Below are positions 35,213 through 46,108 of a DNA stretch of 64,000 nucleotides, piece after piece. The translations under genes were made by a program, and so were the position numbers. Under the pieces are notes generated by a model, which saw only the letters and a list, made by a program, of their open reading frames with translations, made no database searches and was not told the DNA's origin. How positions within the stretch are numbered: the stretch's first letter is position 1; each line of letters opens with the position of its first letter. Origin of the DNA: Epiperipatus broadwayi (lineage: Eukaryota > Onychophora > Udeonychophora > Euonychophora > Peripatidae); NCBI GenBank assembly GCA_028023455.1, contig JAQFVV010000036.1, positions 5,265,576 to 5,329,575 on the forward strand. The letters are read 5' to 3'.

Positions 35213-36420
35213 ACATCATCACCATCATTATCAATTATAATTTATTTGCTATATGATGCCACCAAATTTAATCAACTTTTTTTTAATTTATAAGCTCTTT
35301 TCTCCAAATCAAACTACAACCTCCTTATTTCATTCGACCATTTCATAAATGATATATTTCTATGTCTTTTATAATTACTTGGGATCCAATTTTAAACCTA
35401 GATTGTTTATTTATTATAATGTCTTCTATCATTAGGTCCATCTCAACCTCATTTCAGTTCCTTAATTTTTTCAACAACGTGATTGATACCTATTAAAACA
35501 GGCAAAATCTCTCCATACAGTAGTGTCACTCAGTGCCAGCCAGAGTAATCAATGGATGTCAGAAGGCTTGTGTATAAAATCCCCATCTAGTGCCTACTCA
35601 TCCAATATCCCCAGACTAGTTTCGGGCTTGTGGCCTTCATCAGTGAGGAGCCTTGGATCTGAGAACACTGCACCTAGATCTTAGGATCTAATGCAACTCT
35701 TCAGCAGCCACCTTTTATCTCTACTTAACTACAAAACTATGAGAATAAAATTGAAAACACAATAATATTTTCAATCTAAGCTCAATAGCTTGCATAGCCA
35801 TATGGTCTGAACTCAGTTCAGTACTCATACATATTGATGTCTTTTGGTTCTTTAATAATCATAGCCACCACTATCCTATTAGGCAAAGACAGCAAAATGT
35901 ATGGGTCTGAACTGAGTTTAGACCCATATGACTATATAAGCTATTGAGCTTAGATTAAAATATTATTGTGTTTTTAATTTTATTCTCATAGTTTTGTAGT
36001 TAAGTAGAGATAAAAACTGGCTGCTGGAGGGTTGCATTAGATTTTAATATCTAGATGCAGTGCTCTCAAATCCAAGGCTCCTCACTGACAGGCCACAAGC
36101 CAGAAACTAGTCTGAGGATATTGGATGAGGAGGTACTAGATAGGGATTTTATGCACAAGCCTTCTGGCATCCATTGATTACTCTGACTGGCATTGAGTGG
36201 CACTACTGTATGGAGAGTTTTGCTGTTTTAATAACAGTTATGTCCAAGCATAAGAAATAGTGCTTATGTGATGTTTAGTGCCATTGATACCTCTTTGTTC
36301 TCTTCATTCATGGGCTTTAGCTTTTCAATTCCTTTTTTCAATGATGGCAGTAATACCTGTTGGTTCTCTCATCCATGTATTTCTATTCCCAATCTCTTCT
36401 TATTATACCTAACCTACATA
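35213..36420 (-). mobile_element. RTE LINE copy 4, split by a hairpin element
   Basis: The minus-strand RTE C-terminal region starts at its tail (ATCATCACCATCATTATCAA) at 35213 and runs to 35491. It resumes at 36293 (CTCTTTGTTCTCTTCATTC, matching the GTNWVREQT-coding region) after the FB1 insertion. A piece of about 80 bp is then repeated (TTCAATTCCTTTTTTCAATG, GTAATACCTGTTGGTTCTC), so part of the LINE is tandemly duplicated. It is more diverged than copies 1-3. Confidence 0.78.
35482..36292. mobile_element. Hairpin retroposon FB1, longest copy, 791 bp
   Basis: ATTGATACCT at 35482-35491 is repeated at 36283-36292. The two arms, each about 370 bp, are near complements: the left holds TCTCCATACAGTAGTGTCAC, GCCTACTCATCCAATATCC, AGTGAGGAGCCTTGGATCTG and TCTCTACTTAACTACAAAAC; the right carries the reverse of each, ending TACTGTATGGAGAGTTTTG. 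The fold centre is near 35860-35900. After the right arm comes the one-sided tail (TTAATAACAGTTATGTCC, then TTATGTGATGTTTAG). No coding capacity is visible. It lies inside RTE copy 4. Confidence 0.9.
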
Positions 36421-36545
36421 TATTACACTTTTTTTTCTTTTCATATATCATAGCATCGGCCGGGAAGCGAACCCGGGACAACTGCTTGTAAGGCAGCTGG
36501 GCTGACAACTCGACCACCAACGCTTGACACATATATTACACTTTT
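36416..36545 (-). mobile_element. tRNA-Gly-derived SINE, copy 3, 17-bp target duplication
   Basis: ACATATATTACACTTTT at 36416-36432 is repeated exactly at 36529-36545, giving a 96-bp SINE between them. On the minus strand it runs GTCAAGCGTTGGTGGTCGAG, the TAC-type anticodon loop CTTACAA, CCGGGTTCGCTTCCCGG, then CTATGATATATG and a poly-A tail. It defines the exact 5' end of the family. Confidence 0.93.
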
Positions 36546-36974
36546 ATCCTGTTTAGTATATACTTAAAGCAATTTTCTTTCTTCTTCAAAATTTTCACAA
36601 CATTTTTCCACTTATGTTATTTAACGAGTTTTCAGGTTTAAAAAAAAGCTAACTAATTTTAATATTTTTTTCCCAAAATATTTCTCAATACCTATGTTTA
36701 TAAGTTTTGCTTTATCTTTTTTTTTTTTTAAATTTCATTGCAAATTTACAAAGATTCTATTCTGTTTAATGTTTTAATGTATTCATCCTCACTATTTGAA
36801 AATAAATCATTAAAATTAATAATTGAATGACTATATTTCTTAAGGATTGTAAGAAAATGGAGTTCAGCATTGGAAGGGTTTGAACAGGATGTCAGGACTG
36901 GAATCTATTTGAGTTTTACCCTCAATTATTCAGCATTTCCAAACTTAATTTTGTTATTAACAAAACAACACAGC

Positions 36975-37718
36975 TTAACCCTTCTGGGGGTCCTTATGAG
37001 ATGACTCAAAGCCGCTTCAAGTTGCTTGAATTCTGTCATTTTTAATGCTATGGTAAAGATTTTATCATCATTTGAAAGGTTATAAAAAGTTCCATAAGAT
37101 GCTGCCCTCTCTTGAATTATTTTACAAGTAAAAAAATCAATAACACTGACATCGAAGGTCTAACAAAGAAAAAAGGCTGTCCTTTCTCGAAGCTGATTGG
37201 CTGTTAAAGTCAAGTTCAAAGAAAGCCGCTTGTCTAAAATGAAACTGCTAAGATTTCTTTTCTTTCATTTCCAAAGTGATAAACAAATATTTTAGACCAT
37301 TTTAAAAGTATTTTTGATGTATTTTTTGACATATTATAAATTATTTTGATAAAATAAGCTAAAAATAAAATTATTTTAGAAAAATAGTTAAGAATTTAGC
37401 AAAAAATTATTTACTTTTCCGCAACGTAAAATTGGGAAAGAAATCACTGATGTCAACAAAACTTTTTAATTGGTGAGTAACATTCATTTTAGATTTGCCA
37501 CTATCGAATATTTTTATAATTATAAATAAAAATGTACTTTTTGAAAAAACTTTCATTCACTTTCATAACCTGACAAATTATTAATATACTTTTTACAAAC
37601 GAAACTAAAGTGAATATAATATTAAAAGATGAATATGATTTTGTGAATTGACCAATTAAAAGTTTAGACTTTTACATCACTCGACCAATAAAATAATCAG
37701 TGCTCAAAAAGTTTTTAA
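36975..37718 (-). mobile_element. TTAA-flanked MITE, family B copy 2
   Basis: TTAA at 36975-36978 and 37715-37718 bounds 736 bp. It starts CCCTTCTGGGGGTCC and is homologous over its whole length, inverted, to 16985-17730. The two ends do not look like strong inverted repeats of each other. Fixed length and TTAA in two unrelated sites support a real mobile unit. Confidence 0.78.
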
Positions 37719-37719
37719 C

Positions 37720-38520
37720 TAAAGAATTAAAAATATTTTACACACTTATTATTTCTGTAAAAGAACAAACAATCCAACTAATAAATGTATTGTGTTTCAT
37801 TTGCAAATTTTCAAAAAAATGTCTTTTCTTTCAATGTACTTATTCCACTTTCAGATAGTCTATAAAATAACTTATTATATTGTCAATGAATTAAAAACAT
37901 CATGGTGCAAAAATAGTTTATCTGTCTGTGATGCTTACAATTTACTTTCAAAACTGGCAGTGTAAAAACTTATAAATTTTATAAAATTTTATGTAGGCCT
38001 AAAAATTTTAGATGATTATTCAAATTGAATACTAATGAATATCAAGTTTTCTTTTTTCAAATAGAAATTAGCAATAGATAATAAAATACATAACTGGAAA
38101 TTAGCAGCTTTATGAGAGGAGTTGTTGGAGAAGTTTTCACTTTAGAGTATGTTGTTTAAAGGTTGCTTACTTTTTACTTATATAATAAATGAAATATATG
38201 TTTTCTCCTTTATTTTCTTTCTTTATTCATCTCTTATTAATATTAAGTAAACTGTAAGTAATATAGTAATTCTCTAATATTTTTAAACTCAAATGACAAT
38301 TCAAATATGTGTGAACTATTATAGAAATGTTATCCCTTTTAATGGTATACATAACATCACTAAAATAAATTGTTTTGAATTCTTTATTTTTTGCAATTTA
38401 TTTTATTTTATTGTCTTCAATTATATACATTAGTATAGTCTGGATTTTATAAGATTCTTATACCATATGTGGTTTAGAGAAGTGGTAGAATGATGAATTC
38501 TAGAGCCCATTTCTATGGAT
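37720..38520. other. AT-rich DNA without recognisable features
   Basis: Nothing supported. Confidence 0.5.
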
Positions 38521-38524
38521 CATG

Positions 38525-38539
38525 GTGATGATGATGATG

Positions 38540-38593
<54 letters not shown>

Positions 38594-38594
38594 G
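38525..38594. repeat. (GAT)n/(TTA)n triplet microsatellite
   Basis: Five GAT units pass into about eighteen ATT units. A (GAT)n start is what the tail of an RTE copy looks like, but no RTE sequence precedes it. Confidence 0.95.
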
Positions 38595-38627
38595 TTTCAA
38601 TGATAAAACTTTATTTATTTTAGAAAG

Positions 38628-39316
38628 TTACAAGGGTTTTACATAGCTTAGATTGCTGTGTTTACATGGGCAATCCATAGTTGTAGGCTTATATATATAA
38701 AAGTTGTTTTATTCATTTACACAGATTTTTTCATGTTGTGGATTAGTTGCAAAGGTTTTGCATAGCTTGGATTATTGTGGTATATATAGGTTGTAGGTGT
38801 ACATGTGTAAAAATTGATTTACACAAGATCACAGAAATTTTTACATGTTGTGGATTAGTAACAAAAGTTTTACATAGCTTGGATTGATGTGATTACATAG
38901 CTTGGATTGATGCGATTACATAGGCAATCCATAGATGTAGATGTATGTATGTAAAAGTTGATTCATTGATTTACACAAGATTATGAGAATTTTTTCCATT
39001 TTGAATTAGGAACAATGGTTTTACATAGCTTGAATTGCTTTAGTTATATGAGCAATTTGTAGTTGTAAGTTTACATATGTAAAAGATGATTTATTGATTT
39101 ATCCAGGACTGGAGAAATTTTTACAAGCAGTGAATTAGTTGCAAGATGTTTACATACCATGGACTACTTTGGTTACATTGGCAATCTGTAGTTATAGATT
39201 TACATATGCAAATGTTGATTTATATTACACAAAATTACATGAATTTTATATGCTCTGGATTTCTGTATTTACATATGCAAAACAACTTTAGTTTTATATG
39301 TGTTTTGGATTGCCTG
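38628..39316 (+). repeat. Minisatellite, period about 115 bp, five to six units
   Basis: Units begin near 38639, 38757, 38870, 39014 and 39128, with a partial one after 39235. Consensus blocks: TTTACATAGCTTGGATTG, GGCAATCCATAGTTGTAG, TTTACATATGTAAAAGTTG and TTTACACAAGATTAC. The third unit has an internal duplication of about 27 bp (TTACATAGCTTGGATTGATG twice), which stretches it to about 144 bp. Open frame 39146-39442 is read across the repeat and is not a gene. Confidence 0.88.
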
Positions 39317-39336
39317 GGTAATATATATATATATAT

Positions 39337-41459
39337 TATAACGATCGAAATGAAAGTGGAGATCGAATCTAACCGCAAAAACAATATCTGCACTACAAGG
39401 GCACCATCTAGGCATTTGAGCCTAGAAAAATTTATAAAGTAGGCAGATACGCGCTGTTAAGATTCCACATTATTTAAATATTCCGATCGTTAGCCCAAGT
39501 CACTAGCTCAGCGGAGATGCAGAGATAAAAATCTATATCTTAATTTATATCTTAAATGTCAAAATAAAAGCCACTGCCAGAAATTAACACATAAAAATAT
39601 TTATTTATGCACATATAAAATAATATTTAAATTTTGAGGAATAAATTTAACGTTTATAATTTTATATTGATCTTTAATTCTAAATTTAAGTAGATTGCAA
39701 ATAATGAGTTTACTATTTATTTAGAGGGTCGAGTATGAATGGACTACATAGGTCTGCATTTGAAAGGAAAATATTCTTCCCTGATTTAACCTTAGGCAAC
39801 AAATTTCGCAATCAACTGGTGCCAATCCATCTGATACATTCATGTATTCAATGTAGCATGATACGACAACACAAAATACTATATTGTCAGGAATGTACAT
39901 CTGAACAATAAGTAGAAATAGAGAAGAGATTGACTCTCCACCAACAGGAATGTGACATCTGTTGGCAAGTAGATCAATAAACAAAAAACTCCATAGAAAT
40001 GGACTGCGTCTTCTGCCGACTTACAAACCCATCCATAGGCAAACAGAGGGTGTGTGGCATATATCTATAATCCTGCCTGTAGCGGACCTCATACTACATC
40101 TACTAATTACACAAATATATCCAATCCATTGAACCAATTCAACTACAAAATGAATAACCTAAGATTACCCTCCCTTAATATAACTTTACAAACTATATAG
40201 CCATTCACGCCCGACTTAATTTTAATATTTAAATACGTTCGCACAGATTTGTTTAAAAATGTTGGGTATAGATCGATTACATAGATTCCACGGTCAAAAA
40301 CATTTCAAAATAAACATAAACGATCAAAATACAAAATTATTGATACCGACAATCGCAGAGGGAAACTTATAAGTAACCCAATAGTATTCACCATAAGATA
40401 CTTGCGTTGTCACCAATAACTTAAAAGACATCCGAATAAATACATTTTAGATACTCACCATAAGGTATCATTATTTATCGAATGTCTATATATTTTGATC
40501 AAATATGAAAACCAAATATAATTAACCGCAAACGAATCCATGCAAGCGTCTATAAACAACTTAAATTTCATACATTTAAATAATCTTTACAATAAGGAAA
40601 AAAAAATAATGGAAAAGATGTTTATCAATCGGAAAACATATCAAATTAAACATTATTAATTTGATTTAAAAACTTACAAAGTCAGATAAGAGTCCGTTTT
40701 AACTTTTAAGTTGGCTGGTTTATCAATTTATAAAACTTGACGAAAGTTCTTAATTGATTTTAACAATTGTTCATTTCATATAGTCCATGTTCCCATTGGC
40801 AATTCCCACGGCATCTCCATTGGAAGAAAATGTTCTGGAGGTAGCATTAGCTGGTTCCATTCTGGTATCACAGTCTTTTCATTTTATTTTTTTTTTTTAA
40901 AACAAACAAAAAAAAAATGAGAGAGAACGGCAAGTGCGTCTTACCGTTGTCATCAAATCAAGTTGGAAAAACTCTCTGACTGGAACTCAATATTTTTTTC
41001 TTTTTATAGTCCTCCTATGGATTCCATGAACAAAAATGTCACTGTTCTGTTTTTTCGTTATGGTCCGGGCCTTTATTTGGCTTCCATTGGTCAAGCTAAA
41101 ATCCCTTTCTTCTCTTATCTAACTTTCCATCTGACTTTTTAATTAAACAGCTTTTAGATAATTAATAAACAATCATTTCCATTTATAGATTACAGGAATT
41201 AATTAATACCTGTTTTTATTTTAACTTACGTTATTTTTTTATTAAAATACTTTTATAAATCTTTTTTTTATAAAAAATACATTCAAATACCTTTTTTTAT
41301 TTATTAAAAAAAAAAATATTTTTAAAGTTTAGCATCTGTGCGAATGTATATACGTATAACAAACATTTTTAATTTTAGCGTTTAGTTTTTTACTTTTATT
41401 TGCGAACTTTTAAGTTTTTATTTTAAATTAATGTAACGACATATTTATATATCGTTACA
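39337..41459 (-). mobile_element. LTR-like element, about 2.1 kb, possible solo LTR
   Basis: On the minus strand it starts TGTAACGATATATAAAT (41459) and ends CGATCGTTATA (39337), matching the TGTAACG...CGTTACA termini common in Gypsy LTRs. Inside, in the same direction and about 370-460 bp from the start, lie a CCAAT box (41084-41090), a TATA box (ACTATAAAAAG, 41000-41010), a likely start region GAGTTCCAGTCAGAG, and a splice donor CAACGGTAAGAC near 40945. It has no gag or pol. AT repeats on both sides hide any target duplication. It could also be a host promoter. Confidence 0.45.
40945..41090 (-). promoter_or_regulatory. CCAAT-TATA promoter followed by a splice donor
   Basis: Order on the minus strand: GACCAATGGAAG, 74 bp, CTATAAAAAG, about 25 bp, AGTTCCAGTCAGAGAG, about 25 bp, ACGGTAAGAC. 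The spacing is right for a polymerase II core promoter with a short first exon. It lies inside the LTR-like element, so an LTR promoter is the simplest reading. Confidence 0.45.
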
Positions 41460-41489
41460 ATATATATATGAAAAACTAGTGATTTTCAT

Positions 41490-42080
41490 GGGAGTGTGAT
41501 AATTTTTTGAAGGTCTGCAGACACTCATATTAAATCAATATCAGTTCTTTTTGATTCTTTAGGGTGCAAATTTTCTTTAGGTGATCAGATTTTCTCTTGA
41601 TTTTATTAGGGATGTGATGGTATGGTTAGGAGGCATAGTGAGATTGTTTTCATAATTGATGAAGAGGTTTTGTTAACTATGGCATGCCTGTTTTCTGGTG
41701 CATTTGGGTAGATGAGTATTTCAGAGGGAATAGTGTTGTTACAGCTGTTAAAATTAGTTCCAGTTGTTGAATTGGTTGGGTTGGTCAGACTCTGGATCTA
41801 GCTGTGTTAGAGATGGAATCTTTGTAAGGCATTTGATGACATTAAAGTATGAGATCCATAAGTAGGGGATCCAGATTTCCAGAGGAGAGTGGTGGTACAG
41901 CTGTGTTAGAATTGTTTGCAATTGATGAGTTGGAGTTTGTGGTAGAAGAATCAGACCCTGGGTCTGAGGCTGGTTGTTTTAGAGGTAAGGCTGGTGTGGT
42001 TTATGTATGAGATTGGTTCAGACATAGGAAGACATCATGAAAACTGGGTAGATGGTTAGGCTTGGCATTGGAGATGTCTT
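41490..42080 (-). pseudogene. Possible coding relic with an internal repeat
   Basis: The plus strand is unusually G/T-rich. The minus strand translates with few stops into Ser/Thr/Asn/Pro-rich text: KQPASDPGSDSSTTNSNSS, NTAVPPLSSGNLDPLLMDL, YPNAPENRHAIVNKTSSS. Two blocks about 150 bp apart (41722-41760 and 41872-41911) resemble each other (TACAGCTGTGTTAGAATTG). It could be a decayed low-complexity exon or transposon ORF1. I recognise no domain. Confidence 0.3.
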
Positions 42081-42082
42081 TT

Positions 42083-43000
42083 TTTTTAAATTATCATTAG
42101 TAACTTGTTTAGATTGAAAATTTGAATGAAAAATATAACATAAAATAAAAAATAAATTATCTGTTGATTGGAAATTAAAAAGGTATATAATGTTAGTTTT
42201 TTTTAACTTATTATCCTAAGGTTTTGGTACTTTATAAGCATAAAAACACAGAGCTTGTTAACTTGGTTGTGAGCGAGTGAAATGATAACTGGGGATCAAA
42301 TTTGTATTACTAAACAAATATCAAAGTTTACTACAATAACATTAAAAATAAGAAACATATGCTTGACTGACCTTTATGCTTTGAAACTTTGTGCTGGTTT
42401 TACAGTGGACAGTCACTGGTCATGTGATGACCTTTTTAAAAATTATCCTTAAGTCACTAGGTTTTAATTGAAAATTTGAATTTAAAATGCAACCCAAAAT
42501 TAGAAGTTTATCAACTGATTGGAAATTGAAAAAGGTATATGAAGGCAGGGTTCTTTTCGTTTCGTTAGCCTAAGATTTTAAATACTTTTTAAGTATAAAA
42601 AAACATAGCTTATTAACTTGTTTGTGAGAAAGTGAACTGCTTCCTTGGGAACTTAAAACTATTTTTTTTCTTTTTTTTTTTCCAAAAACCAAAATTAGAA
42701 ATTATGACAATAAAATTAAAAATAAGATTATGTTTGATTAGATTTTGGACTTTGAAATTTTGAACTGGTAATATTGGTGCAGGTTTTTCTGATCATGTGA
42801 TGTTTTTCTGATCATGTGATGACTTTGTCACCATATTGATTTCTAAATTATCTTTGGGTCACTTAATGTTAACTTAAATTTTGAATGAAAAATGTAACAC
42901 AAAATTATTAATTAGCTATCAACCCATTGGAAGCCAAAAAAAATACACCAGGGTAAGATTTTTACCTACCAAGCCTAGGTTAAAGCACTTTTGGAGTATA
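42083..43000 (+). repeat. Diverged satellite, period about 350-400 bp, 2.5 units
   Basis: Units begin near 42092, 42437 and 42845 with AAATTATCNTTNNGTCAC, then GAAAATTTGAATGAAAAAT, GATTGGAAATTNAAAAAGG, TTAACTTGKTTGTGAG and ACTTTGAAATTTTG. Each ends around GGTCATGTGATGACCTTT; the second unit has that motif duplicated (TTTTTCTGATCATGTGATG twice). The motif resembles the tail of the hairpin families. Confidence 0.82.
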
Positions 43001-43002
43001 AA

Positions 43003-43035
43003 AAACCACTAACACCACTACTACCACCACCACCC

Positions 43036-43088
<53 letters not shown>

Positions 43089-43127
43089 ACTGCTACTACT
43101 ACTGCTACTGCTATTATTATTATTATG
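43003..43127. repeat. (ACC/ACT/CTG)n triplet repeat
   Basis: A compound CAC/CTA/CTG/TTA triplet run with a pure (CTA)n and a (CTG)5 stretch. It abuts the satellite. Confidence 0.95.
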
Positions 43128-43129
43128 AG

Positions 43130-45570
43130 CATTTTGTGACGAAGATTATCTCTTCAAACGAATTAAAGTAATATTTGTTTATGAAACAATTTTATCTTGC
43201 TTTAATTATATAATCAGCATTTCTAATCGCAATCTTTCAACTTTATTGGGTTTTTTTTCGTTTTAACTTTGAATTTTTCTCTCAGAGTGGCTAATGGTAA
43301 GGAAAATAATGATGTTTCTAATTTGAACTACACCTTTTTAAAAAAAAATATTTACTTAACATTATCTATTAATATTCTACCGAATCTTGTCTGAAGCTTT
43401 ATCAGTTACCTGATTTAAACCCTTTTTTTAAAACTCACGTATTTTTATATATTCTTGTCCATTTTATTCACATGGTTTTATTTCAAAGCTGATAAAAATA
43501 AATATTTGAATCACTTTCTTTACTAAAATTTAATAATTTTTGTTTCACTCAAACTTTTGTTTTACTTCATATTATTAGTTCAAATTTATACTTTTTTTTG
43601 TTTACACTCACTATTTTGCTTTTGACATTTAATATTTTAAAAACAAACTTACAAATATATTCTATAAACTAAATATTGGATTCCATTGTTATTTTATATC
43701 AGTAACATTTAATCAACAAATGTTCATTTTCTGTAATATATATATATAGAGAGAGAGAGAAATGAGGGAAGTATTTTTTATTAAGTTAAAAAAATGTTCC
43801 GATCAAATATAAAAAACAGTAGAATAAAATGATAATACTAATACATAAAGAAAAATATTTTTTATTAAAATTAGGTGATGATTCATTAATTTTGATGCAG
43901 TCTTTATTTTTTTAGTAGTCAGATTAATAAAAATAAGACTTACAATTGCCAACTTAAAAAAAATTGGTTTAATGAAAGCAAAAGAATATTTTAAATGTTT
44001 TTATAAAATAGTCTGATCATTAAAAATTATCAACTCAATATCTATTAGATGAGCTACAGCTTAAGCACTTAGTTCAAATTTGTGTACAATGATAATTGTT
44101 TTGGAACTGTCTATGACAATTTATGATTAATAGCTTCTGAATTTAGATGGTTTCAATATTTTTTAATATCCATTTTGTTGCTGCAAACTCAGATATATAT
44201 GAGGGTTTTGATAATTTATATCTAAAAAATAGAAAATTGAAATAAAATGGAAGAATAAAATCCAGGTATGAAAATATAAACTTTATGCAAACATAATATA
44301 TTTACATTCATCCAACAATATATATATATATTATAGTTAAAATACAACAGAAAATATGTAATTTATTAATATTATTATAGTTACACTTGTACAAAAGTTT
44401 GTGGGAATATCTGACAAAAAATTAACTAACTTCTTGCAAAATACATGTTTCTGTCAATCAAATTTGGCATCATCAGCTGCTCTTAAGTTCTTTGGAATGC
44501 ACAAATATAAATTAAAAATGTCAGTGTTTTAAGAATTTAGCTATATTGCTGCATAATAAAGGGAAAGTACATAAATAGTGAGAGAGATTGGCCCACAGCT
44601 AAGTTTACACTAAATTTTCATTCATGTTCCACTCTATGATATATATTTGAAAATAACTAATACAAAACTCATTCACCTTTGTGATAATATGTAGGCAATG
44701 AAAAAAATCTTTTTTAAAGATGCTCTATGTTATTTTAAAAATATATTGGAAATGCATGAACCATTTATACCATTAATTTTCTGAATGTACATCTACTATT
44801 GGAATAACATATTATTATTGTATTGGGCATGTGAAGTTAAGAAAGCAAAAGTTCTCAGAAAGTTTATGGAAACTTTAATAGCCAGAGGCCATATTCTAAT
44901 GAAATTATAGTTTTTTTACAAAATATATATGAGACAGAATATAAGTACTACAGTTAGTCAAGATATTGAAGTCCTTCAGAAAATAAAATTAACTACAAAA
45001 GTAATACTGTAGAATTATAGGATCTTGAATAAATAGACTAGAGAATGATATGCTAAGTATTTACAATTTACATATTGAATCATTTGTTTTTTATTTATAT
45101 TCCTACTATTGTAATTGACATTGGATATTGATAGTAGTTTTTAATTGGATGTTAGTGAAATATATTGTTAGATAGTAGTTAATTTCTTAGAGAGTAGCAA
45201 AATACAAAAATATATTCCTCATTTATTGTGTTTATTCTTAGAATGTTTAATAATATCATATATTTAATTTAGAATTACTTAATAATTATCTCTGATTTGT
45301 ATAATAAATGTTTAATATCATATGTTTATTTTAAACACAATGTAAATTGAAATACTGCACATGGTTATTTTGACGTGGAAAACAAATATTTTACTTTTTT
45401 AATACCTGATAAGTCTAAAGCATAATTAAAACATATATAAGATAAAATTTGAGTTTAATTAATGATATTAAATTTTTAGTTAGAGAGTGCTATAATTATT
45501 ACATTTATTAAGAATACATTTACTAATTTATACATATATGTTGAGAAAAAGAAAACAATGTTTGATAAAC
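43130..45570. other. AT-rich DNA without recognisable features
   Basis: A short TA/GA run at 43738-43761. I found no gene or known repeat in the remaining 2.4 kb. Confidence 0.5.
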
Positions 45571-45571
45571 A

Positions 45572-45946
45572 TGAATTTAAACAAAAAGAGGCAAAACTCT
45601 CCATACAGTAGTGCCACTCAGTCCAAGCCAGAATAATCAATGAATGCCAGATGGCTTGTGCATAAAGTCCTTATCTAGTGCTTACTCATACAATATCCCT
45701 AGGCTAGTTTCTAGCTTGTGGCTGCTTGTGGCTTCATAAGTGAGGAGCCTTGCATCTGAAAGCACTGCACCTAGATCTGGGGATATTGCATGAGTAGATA
45801 CTAGATAGGGATTTTATGCCTAAGTCTTCTGGCATCCATTGATTACTCTGGCTTGCACTGAGTGACACTACTGTATGGAGAGTTTTGACTGTTTTAATAA
45901 CAGTTATGAGCAAGCATAAGAAATGGTGCATGTGAATTTAAACAAA
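45572..45946 (+). mobile_element. Hairpin retroposon FB1, 347 bp, 14-bp target duplication
   Basis: TGAATTTAAACAAA at 45572-45585 is repeated exactly at 45933-45946. The left arm (CTCCATACAGTAGTGCCAC to GAAAGCACTGCACCTAGATC) is followed almost at once by the right arm (GGGGATATTGCATGAGTAG to ACTGTATGGAGAGTTTTG), then a short tail (GTTATGAGCAAGCATAAG) that stops before the TCATGTGAT motif. An open frame on the minus strand (45734-45931) is an arm artefact. Confidence 0.9.
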
Positions 45947-45984
45947 TTGATAACCATAAATATATTTCTCAAAAGATTAATACA

Positions 45985-46108
45985 GAAGGAAACAATGAAT
46001 GAAAATAATCATAGATTTAAACTTGAATGGAGAGCTTTTGGTAGAAATAACTTCATATTGAAAGGAAATGTGTCTATGTATTTGAAGAAGGACAAATTTT
46101 AATAAATG
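45985..46108 (+). mobile_element. RTE LINE fragment, copy 5
   Basis: GAAACAATGAATGAAAATAA, CATAGATTTAAACTTGAATG, GAGCTTTTGGTAGAAATAAC and TTTTAATAAATG match RTE copies 1-3 in the C-terminal region. It stops abruptly at 46108, before the rest of the LINE. The 3' loss is unusual for a LINE and coincides with the segment starting at 46106. Confidence 0.8.

Noticed and set aside
38628-39316. CRISPR array
   Set aside because: The whole 115-bp unit repeats with no unique spacers, and the context is an animal genome.
39721-39984. Secreted or membrane protein of 87 codons
   Set aside because: No domain or family recognised, and it lies inside the LTR-like segment. It remains an unproven open frame.
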